A stretch of 64,000 nucleotides of DNA from Streptomyces sp. TRM70350 (lineage in GTDB: Bacteria > Actinomycetota > Actinomycetes > Streptomycetales > Streptomycetaceae). The translations under genes were made by a program, and so were the position numbers. Shown in pieces: positions 49,983-59,159 of this stretch (position 1 is its first letter; the number at the start of each line of letters is the position of its first letter). Below the pieces are notes generated by a model that was not told the DNA's origin, did no database searches, and saw only the letters and a program-made list of their open reading frames with translations. The DNA lies in assembly GCF_019219825.1 (NCBI RefSeq), contig NZ_JAHUXH010000028.1, positions 35,292 through 99,291 on the forward strand. The letters run 5' to 3'.

Positions 49983-50001
49983 TATGGTTAGGCTTACCTA
50001 A
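49983..50001. promoter_or_regulatory. IdeR/DmdR-type iron box before haem oxygenase
   Basis: The 19 bases match 16 of 19 positions of the Streptomyces DmdR iron box (TTAGGTTAGGCTCACCTAA, from memory of the published consensus). The core TTAGGCTTACCTAA (49988-50001) is intact. It lies 13 bases upstream of the haem oxygenase ATG, where a bound repressor would block transcription in iron-replete cells. Confidence 0.88.
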
Positions 50002-50067
50002 GTCAACGGTTTTCCGACGCTCTGTCGGTAACTTTCTACCCCGTATCCTCACCGGCCGCACAGGAAA

Positions 50068-50095
50068 AGGCCCGCCCTCGAAAGAGAGCGGGCCT
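50068..50095 (-). terminator. Hairpin terminator after methionine aminopeptidase
   Basis: AGGCCCGC-C-CTC pairs with GAG-A-GCGGGCCT around a GAAA loop, 17 bases past the map stop. In the - direction it is followed by TTTCC. It also shields the haem oxygenase promoter. Confidence 0.83.
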
Positions 50096-50111
50096 GTGCG
50101 GGACCGGGGGC

Positions 50112-50969
50112 TCACGGCAGCGTGAGGATCTCCGCGCCGGTGTCCGTCACGACCAGCGTGTGCTCGAACTGCGCCGTCCGCCTGCGGTCCTTGGTGACGA
50201 CCGTCCAGCCGTCGTCCCACATGTCGTACTCGTGCGTCCCCAGCGTCAGCATCGGCTCGATGGTGAAGGTCATGCCGGGCTGCATCACGGTGGTCGCGTG
50301 CGGGGCGTCGTAGTGCGGGATGATCAGACCGGAGTGGAACGACGAGTTGATGCCGTGCCCGGTGAAGTCCCGCACGACGCCGTACCCGAACCGCTTGGCG
50401 TACGACTCGATCACCCGCCCGATGACATTGATCTGGCGGCCCGGCTTGACCGCCTTGATCGCCCGGTTCAGCGACTCCCGGGTGCGCTCGACCAGCAGGC
50501 GGCTCTCCTCGTCGACGTCCCCGACCGGATACGTGGCGTTGTTGTCGCCGTGCACGCCGCCGATGTACGCGGTGACGTCGAGGTTGACGATGTCGCCGTC
50601 GCGCAGGACTGTCGAGTCGGGGATGCCGTGGCAGATGACCTCGTTGATCGAGGTGCACAGCGACTTCGGGAAGCCCCGGTAGCCGAGCGTGGAGGGGTAG
50701 GCGCCGTGGTCGCACAGGAACTCGTGGGCGATCCGGTCCAGCTCGTCCGTCGTCACGCCCGGCGCGATGGCCTTCGCCGCCTCGGCCAGCGCCTGCGCGG
50801 CGATCCGCCCCGCGACCCGCATCGCCTCGACGGTCTCCGGGGTCTGCACCTCGGGTCCCGTGTACGGGGTCGGCGCGGGCTTGCCGACGTACTCGGGGCG
50901 GCGGATGTTTCCGGGCACGGAACGGGTGGGAGACAGCTCCCCTGGTACGAGCAGCGACTGGCCAGACAT
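50112..50969 (-). CDS. map: Methionine aminopeptidase, type I
   Basis: This 285-residue enzyme removes the initiator Met. The five metal ligands are visible: two Asp in NLDVTAYIGGVHGDNNATY, His in FTGHGIN, Glu in FTIEPML and Glu in QFEHTLV. An N-terminal extension of about 40 residues ending PEYVGKPAP is typical of actinobacterial MetAP1, which contact the ribosome through it. Gene order with neighbouring small genes is ordinary. Confidence 0.97.
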   Translation of the reverse strand: MSGQSLLVPGELSPTRSVPGNIRRPEYVGKPAPTPYTGPEVQTPETVEAMRVAGRIAAQALAEAAKAIAPGVTTDELDRIAHEFLCDHGAYPSTLGYRGFPKSLCTSINEVICHGIPDSTVLRDGDIVNLDVTAYIGGVHGDNNATYPVGDVDEESRLLVERTRESLNRAIKAVKPGRQINVIGRVIESYAKRFGYGVVRDFTGHGINSSFHSGLIIPHYDAPHATTVMQPGMTFTIEPMLTLGTHEYDMWDDGWTVVTKDRRRTAQFEHTLVVTDTGAEILTLP

Positions 50970-51028
50970 GCCAGCGAGTCTAACCAGCGGGCATACGAGA
51001 CCATGTCCCCTGGCGAAAGGAGCCGGTC

Positions 51029-51262
51029 ATGGCCCTGTTCAAGAAGCGCACGGTCGGGAAGCCCGGCGAGTGGTACTACTGCCTGGAGCACAAGAAGGTC
51101 GAGGAGGGCCCGGAGTGCCCGGCCAAGGACCGCTTCGGCCCGTACGCCGGCCGCGTGGAGGCCGAACACGCGATGGAAACGGCCCGCGAGCGGAACCTCC
51201 AGTGGGAGACCGACCCGCGGTGGCACGACGCGGCGGGGCGGGAGGAGCGCGAGGAGGACTGA
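51029..51262 (+). CDS. Small conserved protein
   Basis: This 77-residue protein has MALFKKRTVGKPGEWYYCLEHKKVEEGPECPAKDRFGPY followed by a helical acidic tail. Cys18, His21, Cys30 could bind a metal. Ribosome site GAAAGGAG is clear. Proteins of this kind are widespread in Streptomyces, always without known function. Confidence 0.8.
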   Translation: MALFKKRTVGKPGEWYYCLEHKKVEEGPECPAKDRFGPYAGRVEAEHAMETARERNLQWETDPRWHDAAGREEREED

Positions 51263-51494
51263 TCAGGCCGGGCAGGAACCCGGGCCGAGTCGGGTAAGTG
51301 GGGTCGGTGTCGGCGCCCCCCGGTCGGGAGGCACGCATGGGGGAGCGGCGGCTGCGGCGTTGTGCGAGGGCGGCCTGCTGGTCGGGACGGGCGCAACGGA
51401 GACGATCACCGTCCCGTGCCACAGAGTGCGGGGAGCCGCCTTGGTGCGGGGCGGCGAGGCCCGGCGCGGGTCGTGGCGGCTCTCCTGGCGCGAG

Positions 51495-52039
51495 GCGGCG
51501 GACAGCGGTACCGATGAGGCGTGAGCGCGGGCCGGTGTCACCAGCGGGGCGGCGGCGGGGCCGTCAGCTTGTCCGCCGGGCGGGACGGGCGGTCCCGGAA
51601 GTGGCGGCGGACAGCGGTACCGATGAGGCGTGAGCGCGGGCCGGTGTCACCAGCGGGGCGGCGGCGGGGCCGTCAGCTTGTCCGCCGGGCGGGACGGGCG
51701 GTCCCGGAAGTGGCGGCGGACAGCGGTACCGATGAGGCGTGAGCGCGGGCCGGTGTCACCAGCGGGGCGGCGGCGGGGCCGTCAGCTTGTCCGCCGGGCG
51801 GGACGGGCGGTCCCGGAAGTGGCGGCGGACAGGGGTACCGATGAGGCGTGAGCGCGGGCCGGTGTCACCAGCGGGGCGGCGGCGGGGCCGTCAGCTTGTC
51901 CGCCGGGCGGGACGGGCGGTCCCGGAAGCGGCGGCGGACAGGGGTACCGATGAGGCGTGAGCGCGGGCCGGTGTCACCAGCGGGGCGGCGGCGGGGCCGT
52001 CAGCTCGTCCGCCAGGCGGGACAGGCGGTCCCGGAAGCG
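51495..52039. repeat. 109-bp tandem repeat, five copies, at the 3' end of the SIS-like gene
   Basis: Copies start at 51495, 51604, 51713, 51822 and 51931, each 109 bases. The first three are nearly identical; later copies carry point changes such as ACAGCGG to ACAGGGG, and the fifth copy (inside the SIS-like gene) differs most. The fifth contains that gene's last codons and stop, so the array grew from the gene's own end into the 700-base gap before it. Each copy on the + strand has a GTGA stop/start overlap, giving nested 73-codon frames with no known similarity. Bases 51263-51494 hold no recognisable gene. Confidence 0.95.
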
Positions 52040-52576
52040 GCGGCGGCCCCGGGACACCGGCAGCGCGTTCTCGCCCGCCGCCGCACTCACCAGGTGCTGC
52101 ACGGTGTCCAGGTCCAGCTCCGACTCCGCCCCGACGGCCAGCGCATCGTGCGCCATCGCCGCGAGGTCCCCCTCGGCCGCGCCGAGCGCCAGCACCGTCG
52201 CCCCGGCCCGCCGTGCGTCGTGCACCCGCTCCAGCAGTACGTCGCCGGGTCCCTCCGGCGACACCACCAGCAGCGTCTCCCCCCGCCGCGCCGCCTCGAT
52301 CCGCCCCAGCCCGACCGCGAGGTGCGCCGGGTCCGAGGGACGCGCGTCATGGCGTACGAGCGTCGGCGCCAGCTCCGGCGTACCGGACCAGGCCGCCTCG
52401 TCCACCAGGTGCGCCGCCAGATGCCACGGCTCGTACTCCCGCGTGCCGACCAGCAGTAACCCGCCCCCGTGCGACACCACGGACCCCCGCAGCACCCCGG
52501 CGAACCTCCGTGTGGCCCCCAACCACTCCGTCCCGGCGAGCACTTCGCGCAACAACGCGACCCGTACGGCATCCAT
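51974..52576 (-). CDS. SIS-like (sugar isomerase fold) conserved protein
   Basis: This 200-residue protein shows VVSHGGGLLLVGTREYEPWHLAAHLVDE and GETLLVVSPEGPGDVLLERVHDARRAGATVLALGAAEGDLAAMAHDALAVG, alternating strands and helices like a sugar isomerase domain, but no clear substrate motif. No signal or membrane segment is present. Its last 22 codons lie in the fifth copy of the 109-bp repeat, so four truncated copies of its 3' end follow downstream. Function unknown. Confidence 0.75.
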   Translation of the reverse strand: MDAVRVALLREVLAGTEWLGATRRFAGVLRGSVVSHGGGLLLVGTREYEPWHLAAHLVDEAAWSGTPELAPTLVRHDARPSDPAHLAVGLGRIEAARRGETLLVVSPEGPGDVLLERVHDARRAGATVLALGAAEGDLAAMAHDALAVGAESELDLDTVQHLVSAAAGENALPVSRGRRRFRDRLSRLADELTAPPPPRW

Positions 52577-52737
52577 GCCCCCGCATACTGCCGCAACGAA
52601 CCACTCCTGACCCCCAGTTCACGCGAATTCCCCCAAGCCGGGCACAGGGCCGCATTGACGCCGTACACGGAGATCACCGGCGAAGCACACTGGCCACAGC
52701 AGAAGAAGCACACCGGCCACGGCAAAAGGAGCCGCCC

Positions 52738-53832
52738 ATGTCCGCAGCCACCGTCCCCTTCCGCGCGGGCCGCGAGGGGTACGCCAGTTACCGGATCCCG
52801 GCCGTCGTCCGCACGCACGAAGGCACGCTCCTCGCCTTCTGCGAGGGCAGGGTCGACTCCGCGAAGGACTGGGGGCACATCGACATCGTGCTCAAGCGCT
52901 CCACGGACGGCGGCCGCACCTGGGGCCCGCTGCAGATCGCCGCCGACCACGGCACCGATCTCGCGGGCAACCCCGCCCCCGTCGTCCTCGACACCGGCCG
53001 CATCCTCCTCGTCCACGTCCGCTCCGCCGCGTCCGCCTCCGAACACCTCATCCTGCGCGGCGAGGTGAGCGAGGCCGACGGCAGAAGGGTGTGGGTGCAG
53101 CACAGCGACGACGACGGCCGGACCTGGTCCGAACCCCGGGAGATCACCGAGCAGGTCAAGCAGCCCGGCTGGCGCTGGTACGCCACCACCCCCGGCCACG
53201 CCCTCCAGCTGAGCACCGGCCGGGTCGTCGTCCCCGGCAACCACACCCTCCCGCCCACCGGCACCGACCTCGGCGACGAGGCGAAGTACAACAGCGGCCA
53301 CTGCCTGCTCAGCGACGACCGCGGCGAGAGCTGGTACCTCGGCTACCTCGACCAGAACACCAACGGCTGCGTCAACGCCAACGAGACCACCGCCGCCGAA
53401 CTCCCCGACGGCCGCGTCTACTTCAACACCCGCAACGACACTGGTAGTTCCCGCCCGCCCTCCCTGTCCCCCGGCAACCGCGCCGACGCCCTCTCCGAGG
53501 ACGGCGGCAGGACGCTCGCGCAGCCCTTCCGCCCGCAGGCCGGCCTCGCCGGCCCCGTCTGCCAGGCCAGCGTCCTGCACCTCGGCGAGCCCGACGTGCT
53601 GCTCTTCTCCGGCCCCGCCTTCCCCGCGGGGCGCGGCCTGATGACCATCCGCGCCTCCACCGACCACGGCACCACCTGGCGCGACACCCACACCGTCGAC
53701 GGCCTGCCCGCCGCCTACTCCGACCTCGTCCGCGTCGACGACCGCACGGTCGGACTGCTGTACGAGACCGGTGACTTCGGGGCGTACGAACGGATCGCCT
53801 TCCGGCGGCTGCCCGTGACGCGCCTCACCTGA
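52738..53832 (+). CDS. Sialidase (neuraminidase) family protein, apparently cytoplasmic
   Basis: The 364-residue six-bladed propeller has YASYRIPAVVRTHEGTLLAFCEGR (YRIP motif with the first Arg), STDGGRTW, SDDDGRTW, SDDRGESW, SEDGGRTL and STDHGTTW as Asp-boxes, and a Glu/Arg/Tyr set including NETTAAELPDGRVYFNTRND. It should cleave terminal sialic acids or related sugars. There is no signal peptide, unlike most bacterial sialidases, so it may act on imported glycans or be exported by other means. ATG 52738 follows AAAAGGAG. No sialic acid uptake genes are near. Confidence 0.9.
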   Translation: MSAATVPFRAGREGYASYRIPAVVRTHEGTLLAFCEGRVDSAKDWGHIDIVLKRSTDGGRTWGPLQIAADHGTDLAGNPAPVVLDTGRILLVHVRSAASASEHLILRGEVSEADGRRVWVQHSDDDGRTWSEPREITEQVKQPGWRWYATTPGHALQLSTGRVVVPGNHTLPPTGTDLGDEAKYNSGHCLLSDDRGESWYLGYLDQNTNGCVNANETTAAELPDGRVYFNTRNDTGSSRPPSLSPGNRADALSEDGGRTLAQPFRPQAGLAGPVCQASVLHLGEPDVLLFSGPAFPAGRGLMTIRASTDHGTTWRDTHTVDGLPAAYSDLVRVDDRTVGLLYETGDFGAYERIAFRRLPVTRLT

Positions 53833-53870
53833 CCCGGCGGGCCGATGGGGCCGGACGTAGAGTCTGCCCC

Positions 53871-54590
53871 ATGACCTCTACCGACAGTGCTGCTGCTGAG
53901 AAGCCCGCGAAGGCCCCCGCCAAGGACCCCTGGGACCTGCCCGACGTCTCCGGGCTGGTCGTCGGTGTGCTCGGCGGGACCGGGCCGCAGGGCAAGGGCC
54001 TCGCCTACCGGCTCGCCCGGGCCGGGCAGAAGGTGATCATCGGCTCGCGGGCCGCCGAGCGCGCCCAGGCCGCCGCCGAGGAACTCGGACACGGCATCGA
54101 GGGCGCCGACAACGCCGAGTGCGCCCGGCGCAGCGACATCGTGATCGTCGCGGTGCCGTGGGAGGGGCACGGCAAGACCCTAGAGTCCCTGCGCGCCGAG
54201 CTGGCGGGCAAGCTGGTCGTCGACTGCGTCAACCCGCTCGGCTTCGACAAGAAGGGCGCCTACGCGCTGAAGCCCGAGGAGGGCAGCGCCGCCGAGCAGG
54301 CCGCCGCCCTGCTCCCGGACTCCCGGGTCACCGCCGCCTTCCACCACCTGTCGGCCGTACTCCTCCAGGACCCCGGGATCGAGGAGATCGACACCGACGT
54401 CATGGTCCTCGGCGAGGAGCGCGCGGACGTGGAGATCGTGCAGGCGCTGGCCGGGCGCATCCCCGGCATGCGCGGCATCTTCGCCGGGCGGCTGCGAGGC
54501 GCCCACCAGGTGGAGTCGCTGGTCGCCAACCTGATCTCCGTCAACCGCCGCTACAAGGCACACGCCGGACTCCGGATCACGGACGTGTGA
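53871..54590 (+). CDS. npdG: NADPH-dependent F420 reductase
   Basis: This 239-residue protein has an N-terminal extension (MTSTDSAAAEKPAKAPAKDPW), then VVGVLGGTGPQGKGLAYRLARAGQKVIIGSRAAERA, the NADP-binding motif of F420:NADPH oxidoreductases. VDCVNPLGFDKKG and FHHLSAVLL follow as F420-pocket parts. It exchanges hydride between F420H2 and NADP in the cytoplasm. Actinobacteria use F420H2 in redox and antibiotic tailoring. The gene follows the sialidase by 38 bases and may share its transcript. Confidence 0.94.
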   Translation: MTSTDSAAAEKPAKAPAKDPWDLPDVSGLVVGVLGGTGPQGKGLAYRLARAGQKVIIGSRAAERAQAAAEELGHGIEGADNAECARRSDIVIVAVPWEGHGKTLESLRAELAGKLVVDCVNPLGFDKKGAYALKPEEGSAAEQAAALLPDSRVTAAFHHLSAVLLQDPGIEEIDTDVMVLGEERADVEIVQALAGRIPGMRGIFAGRLRGAHQVESLVANLISVNRRYKAHAGLRITDV

Positions 54591-54650
54591 GCCGATGGGG
54601 GACACTGGTCGTCAGTGAGAACCAGTGTCCCCCGACAGGAGCCCACCACG

Positions 54651-54836
54651 ATGCCCCGCCTCGCCCTCTACGCCCTCGTCGTCTGCCTCCTCGCGGTCGC
54701 CGCGGCCGTCATGTCCTTCGTGCAGGGCAGCTGGCTGGGCATCGTGTGGGTGCTGCTGGCGGGGCTGTCGTCGAACATGGCCTGGTACTACCTCAAGCGC
54801 GGGAAGGCCGCCCGGCGCGACTCGGTCACGGGCTGA
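54651..54836 (+). CDS. Small membrane protein
   Basis: The 61-residue sequence MPRLALYALVVCLLAVAAAVM SFVQGSWLGIVWVLLAGL has two hydrophobic helices (about 4-24 and 28-46) and a basic tail (KRGKAARRDS). ATG 54651 has an ACAGGAG site 9 bases upstream. The 3' end overlaps the convergent M50 gene by 11 bases. No function recognised. Confidence 0.75.
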   Translation: MPRLALYALVVCLLAVAAAVMSFVQGSWLGIVWVLLAGLSSNMAWYYLKRGKAARRDSVTG

Positions 54837-55626
54837 CCGAGCAGTACTCGTTCGTCCCGAGCCAGAAGCGGTACAGCTCGTACCCGCAGTACGTCTCCAG
54901 GTCGCCGACGCCGAGGCCGCGCAGCACGGTGTCGACGACGTCGAAGAACGCGCCGTTCAGCGCCGGGATCCACAGCAGCGCGAACACGAGGAGGAGCCCG
55001 AAGGGCGCGATCGGCTCCACCTGCCGCCGGATGCTGTACGACAGCCAGGGCTCGACCACGCCGTAGCCGTCCAGGCCCGGCACCGGCAGGAAGTTCAGGA
55101 TCGCGGCCGTCACCTGCAGCAGCGCGAGGAACGCCAGCGCGTAGCGGAAGTCCCGCGGCACGCCGTCCAGCGCGTCCAGCCAGAACGGCGCCGTGCACAC
55201 GGCCGCGAACAGCACGTTCGTCAGCGGCCCGGCCGCCGAGACCAGACTGTGCTTCCAGCGCCCCCGGATCCGCCCCCGCTCGATGAACACCGCCCCGCCC
55301 GGAAGCCCGATCCCACCCATGATCACGAACAGCACGGGCAGCACGATGCTCAGCAGCGCGTGCGTGTACTTCAGCGGATTGAGCGTGAGATAGCCCTTCG
55401 CCCCCACCGAGATGTCCCCGCCGTGCAGGGCGGTCCGGGCGTGCGCGTACTCGTGCAGACAGAGCGAGACGATCCACGCGGCGGTCACGAACAGGAAGAC
55501 GGCCACCCCGGGCTGCGCCGCGAACCCGGTCCAGGTGGCCCACCCGGTCACCGCCGTGACGGCCAGGATCCCGAGGAAGACGGGACTCGTCCGCCGCTCG
55601 GCGCGACGGGTGGCGGCGGTGGTCAT
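54826..55626 (-). CDS. Site-2 protease-like M50 metalloprotease
   Basis: This 266-residue membrane protein has about six helices. The zinc motif SLCLHEYAHARTAL (HExxH) lies in one and NFLPVPGLDGYGVV (the third ligand Asp) in another. The family cleaves substrates within the membrane, for instance anti-sigma factors. Substrate unknown. No PDZ domain is present. Confidence 0.92.
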   Translation of the reverse strand: MTTAATRRAERRTSPVFLGILAVTAVTGWATWTGFAAQPGVAVFLFVTAAWIVSLCLHEYAHARTALHGGDISVGAKGYLTLNPLKYTHALLSIVLPVLFVIMGGIGLPGGAVFIERGRIRGRWKHSLVSAAGPLTNVLFAAVCTAPFWLDALDGVPRDFRYALAFLALLQVTAAILNFLPVPGLDGYGVVEPWLSYSIRRQVEPIAPFGLLLVFALLWIPALNGAFFDVVDTVLRGLGVGDLETYCGYELYRFWLGTNEYCSVSP

Positions 55627-55798
55627 GGGAGGGCTCCTGGGCTGTCGGGTGGCGTGGGGTCGACCGTACCGGTGGCGTCAAGGGGACGTCAGCGGGCGGG
55701 CCGGAGGTTCCTCGCCGACTCCCCGTCCCGGCGCGTGCGGTTCATGCGCGTGTAAACCCGGAGGCGGCCAAGAGCCGTCCCCGGTGACAATGGGTCCC

Positions 55799-58700
55799 GT
55801 GCGCTATCGCATCCTCGGCACCACACAGGCGGTTCGCCCCGACGGTTCGGTCGTCCCGATCGGCGGGGCGCGACTGCGTGCGCTGCTCACCGTGCTGGCG
55901 CTCAGGGCCGGTCGGGTCGTGCCCGCCGGGCTGCTGGTGGACGAGGTGTGGGACGGGGAGCCGCCCGCCGACTCGGCCGGGGCCCTGCAGGCGCTCGTGG
56001 GGCGGCTGCGGCGGGCGCTGGGGGCGGAGGCGATCGCCTCGGCCGAGGGCGGCTACCGGCTGGCCGCCGCGCCCGACGACATCGACCTGCACCGGTTCGA
56101 GCGGCTCGCCGACGAGGGCGCCCGGGCGCTGGCCGACGGCGACCCCGCCAAGGCCGCCGTCCTCCTCGACGACGCCCTCGCCCTGTGGCAGGACCCGGCC
56201 CTCGCCGACCTGCCCGACCGCACCGTCGAGGCGGCCCGCTGCGCCGCCCGCCGGCTGGACGCCCGCCGCGCCCGGCTCGCCGCCGCCCTCGCCCTCGGCC
56301 GGGCCGAGCAGGCGCTGCCCGAGCTGACCGCCCTGTGCGAGAGCCACCCCCTCGACGAACCCCTCCAGGCGCTGCGCCTGCGCGCCCTGCGCGACGCGGG
56401 CCGCACCGCCGAGGCGCTGGCCGCCTACGAGGACGTACGACGACTGCTCGCGGACCGGCTGGGCGCCGACCCGGGACCCGAGCTGCGGGGCCTGCACGCG
56501 GAGTTGCTGAGCCCGTGCGGGGTTCCCGCCGGGCGGGCCGCCGGAGCCCGGGAGCCCGGCGTTCCCCCCGCCCCGTCGGTCCCCGCCCCCGGCGCGGACC
56601 CCGCGGCTGCCGGATCCGCCGCGCCGCCGCGCGACCGCACCCCGCCCCCGGGCAATCTGCGCGCCCGCCTCACCTCCTTCGTCGGCCGGGCCGACGACAT
56701 CGAGGCCATCCGCGGCGACCTGGCCACCGCCCGGCTCGTCACGCTGCTCGGGCCCGGCGGGTCGGGCAAGACCCGGCTGTCGCAGGAGGCCGCCGAGACC
56801 GTACGGGACACGGCCCCCGACGGCGTGTGGCTGGCCGAGCTGGCGCCGGTCGACGACCCCGCCGCCGTCCCCGAGGCCGTGCTCACCGCGATCGGCGCCC
56901 GCGAGACCGTGCTGCACGGCGCCGGCGCCGAGGAGTTCCGGGCCGCCACGGGCGACCGCCACGACGACCCCGTCGCCCGCCTCGTCGAGCACTGCGCCCG
57001 GCGCCGCATGCTGATCGTCCTCGACAACTGCGAGCACGTCGTCGACGCCGCCGCCCGCCTGACCGAGGAACTGCTCGCACGCTGCCCGCACCTCACGGTC
57101 CTCGCCACCAGCCGGGAACCCCTCGGCGTACCGGGGGAGGTGCTGCGGCCCGTGGAACCGCTGCCCGAGCCGTACGCCCTGCGGCTGCTCGCCGACCGCG
57201 GGGCCGCCGCCCGGCGGGGCTTCCGGATCGACGACGACCCCGAGGCCTGCGCCGAGATCTGCCGCCGCCTCGACGGGCTGCCGCTCGGCATCGAACTCGC
57301 CGCCGCCCGGCTGCGGATGCTCACACCCCGCCAGATCGCCGACCGGCTCGACGACCGCTTCCGCCTCCTCACCTCCGGCAGCCGGACCGTGCTGCCCCGC
57401 CAGCAGACCCTCCGTGCCGTCGTCGACTGGTCCTGGGACCTGCTCGACGCGGACGAGCGGGACGTACTGAGCCGCCTGTCGGTGTTCGCCGGCGGCTGCG
57501 ACCTCGCCGCCGCCGAGGCCGTGTGCGGGCCCGCCGCCCTGGAGGCGCTCGGCTCCCTCGTCGACAAGTCGCTCGTCGTGGCCGCCCCCACCGGCGACGA
57601 CGAGATGCGCTACCGGCTCCTGGAGACCGTCGCCGAGTACGCCGCCGAACGGCTCGACGAGGCCGGCCGGCGCCGCGCCACCGAGCGCGCCCACCTGACG
57701 TACTACCGCGAACTCACCCGCACCACCGACCCGTTGCTGCGCGGCCCCCGTCAACTCGCCGCCATCCAGCGGCTGGAACGCGAGTACGAGAACGTGCGCA
57801 CGGCACTGCGGCACGCCGTCGCCGAACGCGACGAGCAGGAGGCGCTGTGCCTGGCGCTGTCGCTGGGCTGGTACTGGCGGGTGCGCGACCTGCGCATCGA
57901 GGCCCGCAACTGGTGCCGCGAGGTCATGGCCCTCGGCCCCGACCCCTTCACCGAGCCGGTCCGCCGGGCCGCCCCGGTGTGGCGGCGGTGCACCGCCGAG
58001 CCGCCGCCGATGACCGGCGAGGTCCTCCAGGAGGCCCGGCGCGGTGTCCACCTGTCCCACCTGGCCTGCATGGACACCGAACTGGACTCCTGGCAGACGC
58101 CCGAGGCCCAGCAGAAGCTGCGCACCATCGCCCAGGTCTACGAACCCGGCCTGCCGCAGACCTGCCGCAGCCCCGGCATGTTCTGGTTCTTCGCCGTCAT
58201 GCTGACCGGCGGCATGGCCCGGCTGCGCACCATCCTCGACGCCGCCGTGGAGACCTGCCGGGCCACCCCGGGCTACGACTGGGAGCTCGCCTCCAGCCTG
58301 GAGACCCGCGCCAACCTCCTCGCCCACCGCCCCGAGTGGTCCTACGACGGGGTCGCCGACGCCGACGAGGCGCTGGAGATCTACCGGCGCCTCGGCGACG
58401 ACTGGGGCATCGCCGAGGCGCTCTCCGCGCGCGGCGAGGGACATGAGCGCGAGGGCGACCACCTGAAGGCCGCCGCCGACTACGAGGCGGCCATGGTGAT
58501 CGCCGAACGGCTCGGCGCGCGCGCCCAGCTGGCGCTGCTCAACGCCCGTCTCGGCAGCGCGCTGCTGGAGGCCGGAGAGATTGAGCGGGGCGAACGCGTC
58601 CTGCGGGATGTCATCGACTCCCAGGAGGTCGCCGGCAACGAGGCGATGCCCGCCGCCCGGCTCTTCCTCGCGGGCTGGCTCAGCATCACCGACCGGGTCG

Positions 58701-59152
58701 CCGAGGCACGGGAGCAGATCCGGCTGCTGCGGGAGAACTTCACCATCGCCCACTTCCCCGTCTTCGACGCCTTCATCCTGGGCCAGGAGTCCTGGCTGGA
58801 CGTCGCCGACGGCCGGTACGAGGAGGCCCGGGCCAAGATCCGGCGGGCCTTGGAGCTGGCCGAGGACACCCTGGCCAAGACCATGGCTCCGCAACTCACG
58901 TCGGCATACCTGCCCATCGCCGCCCTCGCCCTGGCCGGCAGCGACGGCCGGGCCCGCGCCCGGGACGCCGCCCGCTGCCTGGGCGCCGCCGACGCGCTGC
59001 GGCCGCCCCGGCACCGCGTCTCCATCTACGAGCGCGAGTGCCGCGACCGGGCGACCAGAGCGGTACGGGGCCTGCTGGACGCCGAGGAGTTCCAGACGGC
59101 GTACGCCGAGGGCGGTGGCCTCACCGAGAAGGAAGCCACCGCCCTGATCTGA
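55799..59152 (+). CDS. AfsR/SARP-like regulator with NB-ARC ATPase and TPR region
   Basis: This is a 1117-residue protein. Residues 1-240 are a winged helix (VRYRILGTTQAV...GGARLRALLTVLAL) and a bacterial transcriptional activator domain (DIDLHRFERLADEG...GADPGPELRGLH). A Pro/Ala linker follows. From about 290 comes an NB-ARC/STAND ATPase with P-loop LLGPGGSGKTRLS (about 318), Walker B LIVLDNCEH, and GLPLGIELAAARL. The C-terminal 400 residues are helical TPR-like repeats. It is like AfsR, a global secondary-metabolism activator. The GTG start at 55799 has GGTGA 11 bases upstream; ATG 55790 is possible. It converges with a DrrAB-type transporter. Targets unknown. Confidence 0.93.
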   Translation: MRYRILGTTQAVRPDGSVVPIGGARLRALLTVLALRAGRVVPAGLLVDEVWDGEPPADSAGALQALVGRLRRALGAEAIASAEGGYRLAAAPDDIDLHRFERLADEGARALADGDPAKAAVLLDDALALWQDPALADLPDRTVEAARCAARRLDARRARLAAALALGRAEQALPELTALCESHPLDEPLQALRLRALRDAGRTAEALAAYEDVRRLLADRLGADPGPELRGLHAELLSPCGVPAGRAAGAREPGVPPAPSVPAPGADPAAAGSAAPPRDRTPPPGNLRARLTSFVGRADDIEAIRGDLATARLVTLLGPGGSGKTRLSQEAAETVRDTAPDGVWLAELAPVDDPAAVPEAVLTAIGARETVLHGAGAEEFRAATGDRHDDPVARLVEHCARRRMLIVLDNCEHVVDAAARLTEELLARCPHLTVLATSREPLGVPGEVLRPVEPLPEPYALRLLADRGAAARRGFRIDDDPEACAEICRRLDGLPLGIELAAARLRMLTPRQIADRLDDRFRLLTSGSRTVLPRQQTLRAVVDWSWDLLDADERDVLSRLSVFAGGCDLAAAEAVCGPAALEALGSLVDKSLVVAAPTGDDEMRYRLLETVAEYAAERLDEAGRRRATERAHLTYYRELTRTTDPLLRGPRQLAAIQRLEREYENVRTALRHAVAERDEQEALCLALSLGWYWRVRDLRIEARNWCREVMALGPDPFTEPVRRAAPVWRRCTAEPPPMTGEVLQEARRGVHLSHLACMDTELDSWQTPEAQQKLRTIAQVYEPGLPQTCRSPGMFWFFAVMLTGGMARLRTILDAAVETCRATPGYDWELASSLETRANLLAHRPEWSYDGVADADEALEIYRRLGDDWGIAEALSARGEGHEREGDHLKAAADYEAAMVIAERLGARAQLALLNARLGSALLEAGEIERGERVLRDVIDSQEVAGNEAMPAARLFLAGWLSITDRVAEAREQIRLLRENFTIAHFPVFDAFILGQESWLDVADGRYEEARAKIRRALELAEDTLAKTMAPQLTSAYLPIAALALAGSDGRARARDAARCLGAADALRPPRHRVSIYERECRDRATRAVRGLLDAEEFQTAYAEGGGLTEKEATALI

Positions 59153-59159
59153 CCGCACC

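Noticed and set aside
51495..52039. Nested 73-codon frames in the 109-bp array as real genes
   Set aside because: They have no ribosome sites or similarity and are explained by duplication of the SIS-like gene's 3' end. Kept as a finding, not annotated as CDS.
55742..59158. 1138-codon - strand frame opposite the AfsR-like gene
   Set aside because: Antisense shadow; the + strand carries the winged helix, P-loop and TPR motifs in order.
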